From Paramesorhizobium endophyticum (GTDB lineage: Bacteria > Pseudomonadota > Alphaproteobacteria > Rhizobiales > Rhizobiaceae): a DNA stretch of 64,000 bases. How positions within the stretch are numbered: position 1 is the stretch's first letter; each line of letters starts with the position of its first letter. The stretch spans positions 1-64,000 of the forward strand of contig NZ_BMHH01000019.1 of NCBI RefSeq assembly GCF_014640615.1. The letters are read 5' to 3'. Shown here piece by piece: positions 15,890 to 25,085 of the stretch. The translations under genes and the position numbers were made by a program. The notes under the pieces were generated by a model that was not told the DNA's origin, did no database searches, and saw only the letters and a program-made list of their open reading frames with translations.

Positions 15890-18316
15890 CTACCAGCGCC
15901 GGGTCAGCGTGCCCGTGATGGTGCGGCCTTGCTGCCAATAGCAACTGCCGGACGCGCAGGTTGCAACTTCCTTGTCGAACAGATTGGTTGCATTGATAGC
16001 GAACCGTGTTCCGTCCCGTTCATAATGGATCGATGCATCGACAAAGCTCGATGAATCGTTCTTTTTGGTGTTTCGCTCGTCTGCAAAGGTCGAGCCGGTG
16101 AAGCGCACGCCGGCGCCGAACCCTACGCCGTCAAGCGCACCTTCCCTGATCGTATAGTCGCCCCAGATCGATGCCTGATGCTCGGGTACGCTGACCGGGC
16201 GCTTGCCGACATCGCCACTGTTGCTCTTCGTGACTTCCATGTCCTGATAGGTATAGGACGCCCGGAGCCTCAGATTGTCCGTCAGGTCGGCTGTGCCTTC
16301 AAGTTCCAGCCCGCGCGAACGAACCTCGCCTGTCTGAATAAAGTTCTGGGTGCTATCGGGATCCGCCGTCAGCATGTTGGTCTGCGTCAGGTCGAATATT
16401 GACAGTGTGACAAGGCTGTTTGCCGTCGGCTCATATTTGACGCCGATCTCGTATTGCTCGCCTTCTGTCGGTTTGAATGGCTCGCTGCCTCTGGCGGCGG
16501 AAGTCGTGCCGGGTGTCGGCTGAAATGACGTGGCGTAGCTGATATAGGGCGCAATGCCGATGTCGGAGAGATAAGTCAGGCCAATGCGTCCGGTAAAGGC
16601 GGAATCGTCCGTATCGGTCGTCGTGCCCGCCAGCAGATTGCGGGTTTCCATATTGGCCCAGTCGTAGCGCCCGCCGAGCATTAGCAGCCAGCGGTCATTA
16701 TATTTGATCTGGTCCTGGATATAGATGCCGGTCTGGCTGACCTTTTGCCTCGTGTTCGCCGTCTCCATGACGAATCCCGCCATGTCGATCGGCTGGCCAT
16801 AAATCGGGTTCTCCAGATCCAGCGACGGCGCGAAGCCGTTGGTCACATGTGTTCTGGTGTTCATATCCTGGTAATCGAGGCCGAACAGAACCTTGTGGTC
16901 CGTCGCACCCGCATCGAACTCGGCAATTGCCTGATTGTCGACGGCAAAGGAGTCCAACCTGTCATCACGGCCTTCCCACACACGATTAAGGGTCCGCCCG
17001 TCCGTCACCGACCCATACTGATAGACATATTCCGCATCCAGATCGAGGCTCGCCCACCGCAGTTTCTGCTTGCCCTGCCAGACCTCGTTGAAACGATGTT
17101 CAAGCTCATAGCCGATCGAATATTGCTTCTGATTGTAGCGGTCATAGGAGGGCTCGCCGGTAAAGATATGCGTCGGCGTTCCGTCGGGCTTGGTGTAGAA
17201 GAAATTCCAGCCCACCTCCTCTTCGAGGAAATCACCAAGAATCGTCAGCTTCGTGTCTTCGTTCGGCTGCCAGGTCAGCGATGGCGCGATGAAACGGCGA
17301 TCATCGGGCATGTCGCTGTGCTGATAATTGTCGGCATCGCGCACGACACCGGTCAGCCGATAGAGGAATTCCTTGTTGGCATCGACCGGACCGCTGAAAT
17401 CGAAGGCGCCCTGAAAGCGGCGGTCGGTTCCGAATTGCCCCTGCACCTCCCGGATCGGTTCTTCAGTCGGCTTTTTGGTAACGCGGTCGACAACGCCGCC
17501 CGGCGTTCCCTGACCATAAAGGACGGATGACGGTCCTTTCAGGACATCGATCCGCTCCAGGCCGTAGGCTTCGGTCTTGAAGAGCGCGTAAACATTTGTC
17601 GGCTGGCGAAGGCCATTCTTGTAATCGCCATAAAAATGCGAGTTGAAACCGCGCACCGTCAACTGGTCATAACGCGGGTCAGCCCCGAAAATCCCTGTTG
17701 TAACACCCGCCGTATACCGCAGCGCCTCAGCGACATTCTGCGCGCCCTGATCGCGGATCTGGTCCTTGGTGACGACCGAAATCGCCTGCGGTACCTCGAT
17801 GAGCGGCGTGTCTGTCTTGCTGCCGGTCGCGCTGTGGGTGGTTGCATAACCCGTGCCATCCTGGCCGCTGATGACGATCGGGTTCAACAGGATGGAGCCG
17901 TCAGGCTCGATGGCGCCGGTGCTGAGGTTGAAATCGGCATCACCCAAGGTCACCGTATTGCCGCTCAACCGGTAATCAAGGCCGGAGCCTGCAAAAAGCC
18001 GGGCCAACGCCTCACCACGGGTAAGGCTCCCCCGGGCGCCGGGCGACCGCTTTCCGCGCACGAGATCGGCATTGAAAAACAGCTGCGCGCCGGTCTTTCG
18101 CGAAAACTGAACGAGCGCATCCGACAGGGACTGGGCGCCGATATCGAATGCGATGCGGCCATTATTGCTTACCGGCTTCGATTGCGCATTGGCGGCGGGA
18201 GAAAACGCCGATGCCAAAGCCACGGCGGCCAGACCGGCCAGAAGCACATGCCGCGCTCTTGAAAGTATCAGGCCCTGTTGCCTTTGGCCCACCGTGAATA
18301 GCTGTCCGACCCGCAT
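15890..18316 (-). CDS. TonB-dependent siderophore receptor with STN signalling domain
   Basis: An outer-membrane transporter of 808 residues. A signal peptide (LLAGLAAVALASAFSPAANA) is followed by an STN domain (IAFDIGAQSLSDALVQFS...LARLFAGSGLDYRL), the plug (VPQAISVVTKDQIRDQGAQN, RIDVLKGPSSVLYGQGTPGG) and a 22-strand barrel ending in the aromatic C-terminal strand (GRTITGTLTRRW). The STN domain is the part that contacts FecR in FecA-type transducers, which suits the adjacent fecIR pair. The start MRVGQLF at 18316 was chosen because the signal peptide follows it; the open frame continues 75 codons upstream without signs of coding. Confidence 0.93.
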   Translation of the reverse strand: MRVGQLFTVGQRQQGLILSRARHVLLAGLAAVALASAFSPAANAQSKPVSNNGRIAFDIGAQSLSDALVQFSRKTGAQLFFNADLVRGKRSPGARGSLTRGEALARLFAGSGLDYRLSGNTVTLGDADFNLSTGAIEPDGSILLNPIVISGQDGTGYATTHSATGSKTDTPLIEVPQAISVVTKDQIRDQGAQNVAEALRYTAGVTTGIFGADPRYDQLTVRGFNSHFYGDYKNGLRQPTNVYALFKTEAYGLERIDVLKGPSSVLYGQGTPGGVVDRVTKKPTEEPIREVQGQFGTDRRFQGAFDFSGPVDANKEFLYRLTGVVRDADNYQHSDMPDDRRFIAPSLTWQPNEDTKLTILGDFLEEEVGWNFFYTKPDGTPTHIFTGEPSYDRYNQKQYSIGYELEHRFNEVWQGKQKLRWASLDLDAEYVYQYGSVTDGRTLNRVWEGRDDRLDSFAVDNQAIAEFDAGATDHKVLFGLDYQDMNTRTHVTNGFAPSLDLENPIYGQPIDMAGFVMETANTRQKVSQTGIYIQDQIKYNDRWLLMLGGRYDWANMETRNLLAGTTTDTDDSAFTGRIGLTYLSDIGIAPYISYATSFQPTPGTTSAARGSEPFKPTEGEQYEIGVKYEPTANSLVTLSIFDLTQTNMLTADPDSTQNFIQTGEVRSRGLELEGTADLTDNLRLRASYTYQDMEVTKSNSGDVGKRPVSVPEHQASIWGDYTIREGALDGVGFGAGVRFTGSTFADERNTKKNDSSSFVDASIHYERDGTRFAINATNLFDKEVATCASGSCYWQQGRTITGTLTRRW

Positions 18317-18458
18317 GTTACACCCCACACTGCCCTTCCAGTGAAAAGGCGCGTTACAAATTCGAGGGCGATTGATACGCCCTGTCATTGTAAACACCCG
18401 GGCGGACCGAACGAATGATCGGGCGCGGCGATTTTTTAAGAAAAAGTTAGGAAATGGC

Positions 18459-19394
18459 TCAGCGCGAATAGACCACGGCAAGATACCCATCCGGATTGAC
18501 GACGCGGATCGGCAGGATATCGGCGATGATCTGCAGGGCATCGCTGGCCCGCCTGCTGTCGAAGACAGCTGTCACGGGAATATCGCCCATGGCGTCATCC
18601 AGCAGCAATATTCGTCCGCGCCGGTAGCGCTCGAGCTCGGCCAAGACCCGGCGCAAGGGAACATCTTTGAAAACAATGCGATCCTGCCGCCAGGCCTCGA
18701 CGATTCCAGGGTCGACCTTCTTCAACGGCTGTATACCGCCCGGCCCATAGCTGGCCTGCCAGTCCTGCTCGATGACGACGGGGCCGGATTTTTCATCGTC
18801 CACGCGCAATTCCACCGCGTGTTCGAGGACAGAAACCAGCCCAGCATCGGATGCGACCTTCACGTCGAATTTCGTCCCGAGCGCCCGGATATTGCCTTGC
18901 GCTGCCCCGACGATGAACGGACGCGTAGCATCGGATGCCACGGTAAAAAACGCCTGCCCGCGATAGAGGCGCACGCGCCGCGCGTCGAGACGGAAATCGA
19001 GTGACATGGCCGTATGGCTGCCGAGCTCCGCCGTGCTGCCATCGGGAAGGGTAAAGAGACGCCGCTCGGCAATATCCGTCTTGTATTCGGCAAACATTCC
19101 CGGCCGGCTGAGCCCATAAAGCGAGGGTGCGGCCACCGCGGCCGCCAGACCGCCGAGCACGACATTGCGCCGGCTGATACGCTTGGTCTTCCTGAACTGC
19201 TCGTAGCTTGGCTTGACGACGTCGAAGCGGCTCCACAGATGCTCTGCCCGTCGATACGCCGCTTCATGCAGTTCGCTCGCGGCAAGCCATTGCTCAAACG
19301 CGAGACGATCGCCAGCAGTGGCGCTGTCCTCTTTTAAAAGGACGAACCATTCCAGCGCTTGCGTAAAAATCGCATCGGTATCGCGATCGATCAT
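18459..19394 (-). CDS. fecR: FecR-type anti-sigma/transducer protein
   Basis: A 311-residue inner-membrane transducer that links receptor occupancy to the ECF sigma factor. The N-terminal cytoplasmic DUF4880 segment (ALEWFVLLKEDSATAGDRLA...FEQWLAAS...HLWSRF) is followed by one membrane span (VVLGGLAAAVAAPSLYGL), the FecR domain (ERRLFTLPDGSTAELGSHTA, RLYRGQAFFTVASDATRPF, ALGTKFDV) and a C-terminal STN-like domain (DVPLRRVLAELERYRRGRI). It overlaps the sigma-factor stop by ATGA. The receptor gene follows 142 bp later; that gap is where a FecI-dependent promoter is expected. Confidence 0.93.
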   Translation of the reverse strand: MIDRDTDAIFTQALEWFVLLKEDSATAGDRLAFEQWLAASELHEAAYRRAEHLWSRFDVVKPSYEQFRKTKRISRRNVVLGGLAAAVAAPSLYGLSRPGMFAEYKTDIAERRLFTLPDGSTAELGSHTAMSLDFRLDARRVRLYRGQAFFTVASDATRPFIVGAAQGNIRALGTKFDVKVASDAGLVSVLEHAVELRVDDEKSGPVVIEQDWQASYGPGGIQPLKKVDPGIVEAWRQDRIVFKDVPLRRVLAELERYRRGRILLLDDAMGDIPVTAVFDSRRASDALQIIADILPIRVVNPDGYLAVVYSR

Positions 19395-19894
19395 GGTTCC
19401 AGGGCCAACGCCCGGTCCAGCGCAAGCATCGCTGACACGATCTGCGAGATCACGGTATTGCGCGATATGCCCATCCGTTCGGCGATCTCGTCATAGGACA
19501 AGCCTTCGACCTTGTTGAGCGTGAATGCCTCGCGCCGGCGCGGCGGAAGTTCGGCGACGGCCTGCAGAAGCCTGCGCAGTTCCGAACGGTACAACGCGGC
19601 CATCTCCGGCGAAGGCCGCTCATCGGCGATTGTGTCGAGTTCAAATCCGGTCAGCTCCGCTTCACCACGGCGTCTCGTATCGCGCAGATGATTGAGCGCG
19701 AGATTTCGCACGGCCTGCCTGACATAAGCGAAATTGGCTGCCGTCTCGTCCGTTCTTGCCAGAATATTGGCAAAAGCCTGCTGGACGACGTCTTCCGCGA
19801 CATTTGGATTGCCGATCAGCCGGCGCACGATCGACCGCAGGCGCGTATGCTCGGTTTCATACAATCTAGCCAGGTCCGCTGTTCGGGTGTCCAT
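19391..19894 (-). CDS. fecI: ECF sigma factor, FecI type
   Basis: An extracytoplasmic-function sigma factor of 167 residues. Region 2 is read in RLRSIVRRLIGNPNVAEDVV, QQAFANILAR and VRQAVRNLALNHLRD; region 4 in ELPPRRREAFTLNKVEGLSY and DEIAERMGISRNTVISQIV. The start at 19894 (MDTRTADLARL) gives normal length; a 24-codon longer frame lacks a better ribosome site. It is released by FecR when the receptor is loaded and should transcribe the downstream receptor operon. The upstream AT-rich segment (19900-20060) probably holds an iron-responsive promoter, but I see no convincing Fur or RirA box. Confidence 0.92.
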   Translation of the reverse strand: MDTRTADLARLYETEHTRLRSIVRRLIGNPNVAEDVVQQAFANILARTDETAANFAYVRQAVRNLALNHLRDTRRRGEAELTGFELDTIADERPSPEMAALYRSELRRLLQAVAELPPRRREAFTLNKVEGLSYDEIAERMGISRNTVISQIVSAMLALDRALALEP

Positions 19895-20132
19895 GGAAAT
19901 CGCAATCCGGAAAAACGGTATAATGCTGTTTCCATTTTGCTTATCCCCCGCTTCAATCATCCGCAATCGTCCAAAATACCCAATGTTTTCTGCAGTTTCT
20001 GGCTCCGCTCAATACCTTACTCAAATTATCATGTTTTTCGCTGCAAAATCATGGAATTAGAGAAACTGCAGCTGCGCGGCCCCGATTTGACGTAATGTCT
20101 CGAACCATAAATTATCAGCCGATGTCACTAAT

Positions 20133-20564
20133 ATGCCACGCATTTTCAGGTTTGAGGACAGCCACTTGAAGATCGAAGTATCCCATCATATCGATGCGTC
20201 CGAGCCCGATGCCGAGGGCTTTCACACCTATCATTACGAATATGATGTCTACAGGTTCTCGGATGGCGACACGACATATCTGGGGCGCGCCTATACGGAT
20301 GAGCCCGATTGCGCGTCGTTTCAGGGACGTTCGCAAGCCGGCAGGGACTACCGGCTTACCACACACGATTTGCATCACCCGCTCTTCAACGAGGCGGCAG
20401 AACATTTGAGAAAGCTGGGAAAAACGAACCTGTCCTGGCTGAAAGACAGGGTTGGCTACGTTTCCATCGATTGCGACCGCGATATCGGACCTGTAACCTC
20501 GCCGTCACGCATCCGCCGTTGGCTCTGCCAATTGCGAGGTCGCTTCAGTAGATTATTTCGCTAA
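20133..20564 (+). CDS. Hypothetical protein, 143 residues
   Basis: I do not recognise this protein. It is acidic at the N-terminus (HIDASEPDAEGFHTYHYEYD) and basic at the C-terminus (RIRRWLCQLRGRFSRLFR), soluble, without signal peptide or membrane span. It stands alone between the divergent fecI gene and the ion channel. Codon-position GC bias is plausible, and no overlapping frame is better. The ribosome site is weak. Confidence 0.5.
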   Translation: MPRIFRFEDSHLKIEVSHHIDASEPDAEGFHTYHYEYDVYRFSDGDTTYLGRAYTDEPDCASFQGRSQAGRDYRLTTHDLHHPLFNEAAEHLRKLGKTNLSWLKDRVGYVSIDCDRDIGPVTSPSRIRRWLCQLRGRFSRLFR

Positions 20565-20938
20565 GTAGGATGGCGCGCAGCGATCGAACGCGATCCTGGC
20601 TTCAAACCTCAGGAGCTACACCACCTCCTGGAACACGATCCCGGCAGACGCCGGATCAGGCTTACTTCAACGCGCTGACCCCGATGATGGCGGCAGCATA
20701 ACCGAGGCGGAAATCCACTTAGCAAGCCGCACCAAATTGTTCAGACAAACCGAGCCAGCTCTACTCTGCGGGTCCCAATTCCCGTTAACGCTATTATGCC
20801 CAGACGGAGCAGAGGACTTTGAACCTTCTTTTGATTATGACCGCAGGATTTCCGTCATGCATTTCTGTAAAACGGCACAGTCTTAGCTGACCGATCCGAG
20901 CCGAACCATCCTGGAAAATCCTGCATTATTGAGGCAAC
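20565..20938. other. Intergenic region without a recognised gene
   Basis: There is no convincing reading frame in 374 bp. A short inverted repeat CAGGAG/CTCCTG at 20610-20630 could be a weak terminator. The promoter of the channel gene must lie in the last hundred bases. Confidence 0.5.
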
Positions 20939-21742
20939 ATGGACGACCGTCCCATTACTACCCCTCCCACACGCACCGGCCGGGAGGCGCTCCGCGAGCG
21001 CTTGCGGTTGCTTTATCATGGACGGTCTCCCGTCGCCGCCCGCTTCCAATATGCCGTGATTATCGTTGATCTCCTGATCGTTGTCTTTTTCATCACGCAT
21101 CAGGTTTTTCGGGAACGCCCCTCCTTCCTCTGGATAGACTATTCTATCGCAGCACTCCTTGGCTTGGATATTGCAGCCCGCGCGTTGGCATCCACCAATA
21201 TTCCGCGCTGGCTGAGACAGCCGACAAGCCTCATCGACATATTCATTCTGGTCACGTTGCTCTTTCCCCTATGGCTGGCCAATCTGGGTTTCCTGCGCGT
21301 TCTGCGCCTATGGTCGCTATCGCGCAGCGGAATGTTCTGGCGACCATTGGAACGGCGCGGCTACGGCGCCTGGCGGGAGGTCGGGCAATCGGTCGTCAAC
21401 CTGATCATCTTCCTCTTCGTTGTCACCGGTTTCGTCTATACGTTCTTCTTCCGGGAAGGGTCCGGCGTCACAGGCTACATAGACGCTCTCTATTTCACCG
21501 TAACAAGCATGACGACAACCGGTTATGGAGATATCGTCCTGCCGGGGCCATGGGGCAAGCTTACCGCGGTCATGATTATGCTGGCAGGCGTTACTCTCTT
21601 CATCCGATTGGGACAAGCCATCTTCCGGCCGCAGAAAGTCCTGTACCCCTGTCCACAATGCGGGCTGCAGCGCCATGAGCCGGATGCCGTCCACTGCAAG
21701 GCCTGCGGTTACATGCTGAAGATACCGGACATTGACGATTAA
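20939..21742 (+). CDS. Voltage-gated-like potassium channel with C-terminal zinc ribbon
   Basis: A 267-residue inner-membrane channel. Six hydrophobic segments fit an S1-S6 layout, with a short arginine-bearing S4-like stretch (RVLRLWSLSR, 120-129). The pore loop carries the K+ selectivity filter TTTGYGD at 192-198. After S6 the protein ends in a four-cysteine zinc ribbon (C238xxC241 ... C253xxC256; YPCPQCGLQRHEPDAVHCKA). The ribbon is an unusual C-terminal addition to a small Kv-like channel and may sense metal or redox state or help assembly. The start has a GAGG site five bases upstream. It is convergent with the SulP gene. Confidence 0.88.
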   Translation: MDDRPITTPPTRTGREALRERLRLLYHGRSPVAARFQYAVIIVDLLIVVFFITHQVFRERPSFLWIDYSIAALLGLDIAARALASTNIPRWLRQPTSLIDIFILVTLLFPLWLANLGFLRVLRLWSLSRSGMFWRPLERRGYGAWREVGQSVVNLIIFLFVVTGFVYTFFFREGSGVTGYIDALYFTVTSMTTTGYGDIVLPGPWGKLTAVMIMLAGVTLFIRLGQAIFRPQKVLYPCPQCGLQRHEPDAVHCKACGYMLKIPDIDD

Positions 21743-21798
21743 GCCTGCAATGGGACTTGCCGGACACGCTGGCAAGCGCCCGGCAAGCCATTCTTTCG

Positions 21799-23286
21799 TC
21801 AATGCAATGAAGCGCTGGTGGCCTGCCGCTCTTCCTTGTCGTGCAGTGCGAACCTGTCGACCATATCGGCGCTCGCCTTGTTGAAGCCGAGCACGCGTAC
21901 GTCCACGCCCGCTCTCCTGAACTTGATCACTACCTTGTCGAGCGCACCGACAGCGGTGATGTCCCAGAGATGGGCGCCGCTGATGTCGATAACCACCTGC
22001 CTGGCGTTATGGGAGAAATCGAACGCGCCTACGAAACTTTCCGCCGACGCGAAGAATATCTGGCCCTGCACGATGTAGGTCACGGTACCCGCATCCGTAT
22101 CGTCCCGCCGCGCGACGCTGAAGAGCCTCGCTACCTTGCCCGCGAAGAAGATGCCTGACAACAGGACGCCGACGACAACGCCCTTGGCGAGATCGTGCGT
22201 CGCGACCACGGTGACAACCGTCGCCAGCATCACGACTGAGGAGGGCAGCGGATTGCGCCGGAGGTCGAGGATCGAGCGCCATGAGAAGGTCCCGATCGAG
22301 ACCATGATCATGACCGCAACGAGGGCAGCCATAGGAATGATCCGGACGAGATCATTGAGGACGACGATCAGGAACAGGAGAAAAGCGCCCGCGACGAATG
22401 TCGAAAGCCGACCGCGGCCGCCCGAAGTGACGTTGATCACCGACTGGCCGATCATCGCGCAGCCCCCCATGCCGCCGATAAGCGCGGAGGCGATATTGCC
22501 AGCACCCTGGCCGATGCATTCCTGGCTCTTGTTGCTGGGCGTGTCGGTCATGTCGTCGACGATCTGCGCCGTCAACAGCGATTCCAGCAATCCCACGGCA
22601 GCCAGCGTCACCGAATAGGGAAGGATGATCTGCAATGTCTCCCAGGTGAACGGGACCTGCGGGAGTGTCAGGACGGGCATTGCCGAGGGAAGCTCGCCGA
22701 GATCTGCGACCGTGCGCAGGTCCATGCCGGTCCACCAGACGATGAGTGTCAGCACGGCGATGGCGACGAGCGGCGACGGGATGGCCTTGGTGACGAACGG
22801 AAAGAGGTAAATGATCGCCAAGCCGGCCGCGATCATGAAATAAGTCTCGACCGGCACGCCGATGAGTTCCGGCAATTGCGCAAGGAAAATGAGTACTGCA
22901 AGCGCATTGACGAAGCCGGTGATGACCGATCGCGACACAAAGCGCATCAACCTTCCGAGCTTGAGGAAACCCGCGACGATCTGGATGAGCCCCATGAGAA
23001 TGGTCGCGGCAAACAGATATTGAAGGCCGTGCTCCTTAACCAGCGAGACCATGACGACGGCTGTCGCCGCCGTGGCGGCGGAGATCATGCCGGGCCGCCC
23101 GCCCGTGATCGCCGCGACACAGGCAATGGCGAAGGAAGCATAAAGACCGACTTTCGGATCGACGCCCGCGATGACGGAAAAGCCGATGGCTTCAGGGATG
23201 AGGGCGAGCGCGACGACGATGCCCGAGAGCACATCGCCACGGATGTTGGAGAACCACTCCCGGCGGTAGTTGGAAAGAGATCGCAT
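21799..23286 (-). CDS. SulP-family inorganic anion transporter with STAS domain
   Basis: A secondary transporter of the SLC26/SulP family, probably for sulfate or bicarbonate, of about 495 residues. The family signature follows the first helix ([20 protein letters not shown], then [20 protein letters not shown]). A run of membrane segments follows, and a C-terminal cytoplasmic STAS domain ([38 protein letters not shown]) ends the protein. The start [11 protein letters not shown] at 23286 matches family starts; the longer frame upstream translates a structured leader. No strong Shine-Dalgarno is visible. The gene is monocistronic between two convergent or unrelated units. Confidence 0.93.
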   Translation of the reverse strand: MRSLSNYRREWFSNIRGDVLSGIVVALALIPEAIGFSVIAGVDPKVGLYASFAIACVAAITGGRPGMISAATAATAVVMVSLVKEHGLQYLFAATILMGLIQIVAGFLKLGRLMRFVSRSVITGFVNALAVLIFLAQLPELIGVPVETYFMIAAGLAIIYLFPFVTKAIPSPLVAIAVLTLIVWWTGMDLRTVADLGELPSAMPVLTLPQVPFTWETLQIILPYSVTLAAVGLLESLLTAQIVDDMTDTPSNKSQECIGQGAGNIASALIGGMGGCAMIGQSVINVTSGGRGRLSTFVAGAFLLFLIVVLNDLVRIIPMAALVAVMIMVSIGTFSWRSILDLRRNPLPSSVVMLATVVTVVATHDLAKGVVVGVLLSGIFFAGKVARLFSVARRDDTDAGTVTYIVQGQIFFASAESFVGAFDFSHNARQVVIDISGAHLWDITAVGALDKVVIKFRRAGVDVRVLGFNKASADMVDRFALHDKEERQATSASLH

Positions 23287-23329
23287 ATGGAAAATTTTCA
23301 CAGTTGAATGCAACGGGCCGGGCTGGAGC

Positions 23330-23475
23330 CGGTCCTGAAAAGAGAGTTGCGTTGCTGTGTTGTCTGGCGGATCGGCGGCCAGAGGAGCCACCCGGAGTTT
23401 CACCGGGTCCTTGCGGATACTCCCTGCCTAGCCGAGAGTTTCGGGTATTGCAATATCCGATGCCGAGCATCGCCA
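23330..23475 (-). ncRNA. Structured 5' leader of the sulP gene, candidate cis-regulatory RNA
   Basis: Read on the minus strand, the leader has a chain of stems. GGATA (near 23459) pairs with TATCC (near 23417) around CCGA-AACTC-TCGG. ACCCGG-TGAAACT-CCGGGT follows at about 23389-23407, then TCTGGC...GCCAGA at about 23363-23383. The position directly upstream of an alphaproteobacterial sulfate-type transporter fits the described sul1 RNA class, but I could not compare it with that consensus. It may control transcription or translation of sulP. Confidence 0.45.
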
Positions 23476-23549
23476 CACACATGCGGCGCTGGAGGCCTGT
23501 CGATCGTCAAGCTCTCACTGTCCAAACGGCGCATCTTTCACCGAGTCGA

Positions 23550-25085
23550 TCAGACCTGCATGTCCGGATTATCGAAGGCGACCAGGTCCAGCACGTTGGG
23601 TACGATGTATTGACCGTTCAAAAAGGTGAGAAGGCGTTGAAACGCGCGCCCCTGCAGTTCCATCCGTGCAAAATCAACCGTCGTCCAGTTCCCTCGCAGC
23701 ATTAGAGCGTTGGACTCGGACTGGCTAAGATCGGCAAGAAAGGCCGAGTGTGGCGCGTCGAAACCGATATTCGTCAGTGTGAGGCGGATTGCTTCCAGCT
23801 CCGTTCCGGCATTTTGGTGACCGGTCATCCGCGAAACATAGCGTATGTCCCGCAGTGCGAGCCGGCTGCCCGAAATAGAGGAAAAGATGCTTTGGCTCCC
23901 CAGAAACTGTGTATGCACCTCACGCAACGGACTATCAAAGGCAAGAGTTGCAAGATCGCGAATGACGCGGAAGGCTTCAAGACCCGCCTGCTCCAGCCGT
24001 TCGAGCCTTGGGCCCAGATCTTCAAGCAGGGCCGGTTGCGTATTGATCGAGTCGATCAAAAGATGAATTGCGCCCTCCTCATCCTCTTTTTTCCAATGGG
24101 TCCATTCCATGCAAAGCGGGCCGATATGTGCAAGCAAACCGGTATAGGCTTCATCGATACGCTCGCCGAGACGCACGAATCCCGCGAGCATGAGCGCGAG
24201 CAGCAATTGCGCGCGAGCCGGGTCGCCTCCGCGGCGGTTCAGCTCCGATAGCATCACGAGCGCCAGCTTCGCTCCGGCTCCCACACCGATGGCTTGGCCA
24301 AGACCGGCAAATAGCATGTTGTCCTTAGATGGCTCCGGCCCAAAAACAGCGGGGCTGAGCTTTTGGACAAAATGCATGGCGGACGGAGCGCGCGGGTCCT
24401 TATCCACCGACGCGGCGATATGCGCAATCGCTATTGCGGTCCGCCCATCACGTTGCTTCTCCGGATCATTGACGCCGGTCTCGCGCCGCAATACCCGCTC
24501 GAAAATGGTGCTGACCAGTGCGCTTGCGGCCTCAAGAAAGGCGGGGGCCTGATCTGCCGATAACCGGCTTACAGCGGCGTGCAGCTTTTGCGCAGCAACG
24601 AACGGGCCGGAGGCGTTCAGGCTATGCTCTATGCCTGCCAGTACTCCCGAAATCGTTTGCCCGGTTGGCGAAGCGTGAGACCCGGCGGATAACGGCACGG
24701 GACTGGATAAGAACTCCCATTTCCCTTCACCGCTTGGCCTTGATGGTGCTTGCGCCGGGGCAAAGGAAAACATCGGGGATCGATTGAGGCCTTCTCCCTC
24801 ACTGCGGCGCCTGTCTGTGGCACCGCTTCGGTCACCCGGTTCCCTCGCTTCACCTCGCGCGAGGTCAAACGGCGTCTCCTCGCCAGTCACATGCTCCGCA
24901 TTATCGGAGCCAGCGGGAACATCAACCGCTGCTCCGACAAATCCCTGTTCAGAGATTGCTTCTGGAGGCGCTTGTTCCCGATCGAGTTTTTCGATCTGCG
25001 ACCAGCTTTTCCTGCTCGGGCCGTCCGTGAGGATATTGACAAGGCCCGTAAGGCCCGCAAGCGCTGGGGGAACCGGATTGCTCAT
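23550..25085 (-). CDS. Unknown protein encoded last in the type III secretion operon
   Basis: A 511-residue protein I do not recognise. The first 130 residues are low-complexity and probably disordered, rich in Pro, Gly, Ser and charged residues (MSNPVPPALAGLTGLVNILT at the start). The rest is predicted helical by eye, with segments such as EAASALVSTIFERVLRR and ALMLAGFVRLGERIDEAY. No signal peptide or membrane span is present. The start overlaps the sctT stop as ATGA, so it is translated with the export apparatus. Position, length and helical C-terminus suit a gatekeeper (SctW-like), a needle-length/switch protein (SctP-like) or a secreted substrate; none can be chosen from sequence alone. 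Confidence 0.8.
   Translation of the reverse strand: MSNPVPPALAGLTGLVNILTDGPSRKSWSQIEKLDREQAPPEAISEQGFVGAAVDVPAGSDNAEHVTGEETPFDLARGEAREPGDRSGATDRRRSEGEGLNRSPMFSFAPAQAPSRPSGEGKWEFLSSPVPLSAGSHASPTGQTISGVLAGIEHSLNASGPFVAAQKLHAAVSRLSADQAPAFLEAASALVSTIFERVLRRETGVNDPEKQRDGRTAIAIAHIAASVDKDPRAPSAMHFVQKLSPAVFGPEPSKDNMLFAGLGQAIGVGAGAKLALVMLSELNRRGGDPARAQLLLALMLAGFVRLGERIDEAYTGLLAHIGPLCMEWTHWKKEDEEGAIHLLIDSINTQPALLEDLGPRLERLEQAGLEAFRVIRDLATLAFDSPLREVHTQFLGSQSIFSSISGSRLALRDIRYVSRMTGHQNAGTELEAIRLTLTNIGFDAPHSAFLADLSQSESNALMLRGNWTTVDFARMELQGRAFQRLLTFLNGQYIVPNVLDLVAFDNPDMQV

Noticed and set aside
19900-20100. Fur or RirA box before fecI
   Set aside because: TGATAAT is present on the minus strand, but the full 19-bp Fur palindrome or a convincing iron-responsive operator is not.
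23330-23475. Cobalamin riboswitch upstream of sulP
   Set aside because: GGTGAAACTCCGG is present but the conserved B12-box and the surrounding core are not.
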